Below are positions 5,283 to 5,302 of a stretch of 5,302 nucleotides of DNA, one piece after another. The position numbers and the translations under genes were made by a program. The stretch comes from an uncultured Lachnospiraceae bacterium. Lineage in GTDB: Bacteria > Bacillota > Clostridia > Lachnospirales > Lachnospiraceae. The stretch covers positions 1 through 5,302 of the forward strand of contig CABQGZ010000279.1 in assembly GCA_902463835.1 (NCBI GenBank), given 5' to 3'. The notes under the pieces are model-generated. The model was not told the origin of the DNA. It made no database searches and worked only from the letters and a program-made list of their open reading frames with translations. The first letter of the stretch is position 1; each line of letters begins with the position of its first letter.

Positions 5283-5302
5283 TTGCGAATTAGTATTAGA
5301 AT

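Overview
The window looks like chromosomal or integrated-element DNA from a low-to-mid GC Firmicute, most likely a gut-type Clostridia. The reasons are strong AGGAGG-type ribosome binding sites, consensus sigma-A promoter boxes, tightly coupled genes, and protein families typical of that group. The species cannot be told from the sequence.

Left part (about 1-3495, plus strand). A four-gene, translationally coupled operon encodes a small ECF-like sigma-70 factor (152-664), a six-helix membrane protein (661-1398), an ABC-2 type ATPase (1389-2273) and an ABC-2 type permease with a large extracytoplasmic loop (2257-3495). Every junction overlaps (4, 10 and 17 bases). The simplest reading is a sigma-controlled export or stress-response module: the membrane protein may be an anti-sigma-like sensor or a second transporter subunit, and the ATPase and permease form the pump. 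A palindrome sits just after a possible -10 box upstream of the sigma gene.

Middle (about 3496-4092). This is a mostly non-coding boundary. It holds two diverged head-to-tail copies (period about 125 bases) of an element ending in inverted GCATTT-core repeats, which overlap a possible 38-residue ORF. Next comes a perfect-consensus sigma-A promoter (TTGACA, 17 bases, TATAAT), then a 13-bp perfect hairpin and a T-run (a candidate attenuator or short RNA), then a 68-residue charged protein of unknown function. The small gene ends at a two-part hairpin that also serves the convergent genes on its right.

Right part (about 4093-5302, minus strand). A two-gene operon is read towards the left: a TIR-domain protein (its 5' end may lie beyond the window) and then, 27 bases on, a YbjN-like protein. 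The TIR protein keeps the glutamate expected of NAD-consuming TIR enzymes. This pair, next to an apparent accessory boundary, is the best candidate here for an undescribed system, possibly an anti-phage or toxin-regulator pair. That reading is inference.

No tRNA, rRNA, CRISPR array, complete insertion sequence or replication origin was seen.
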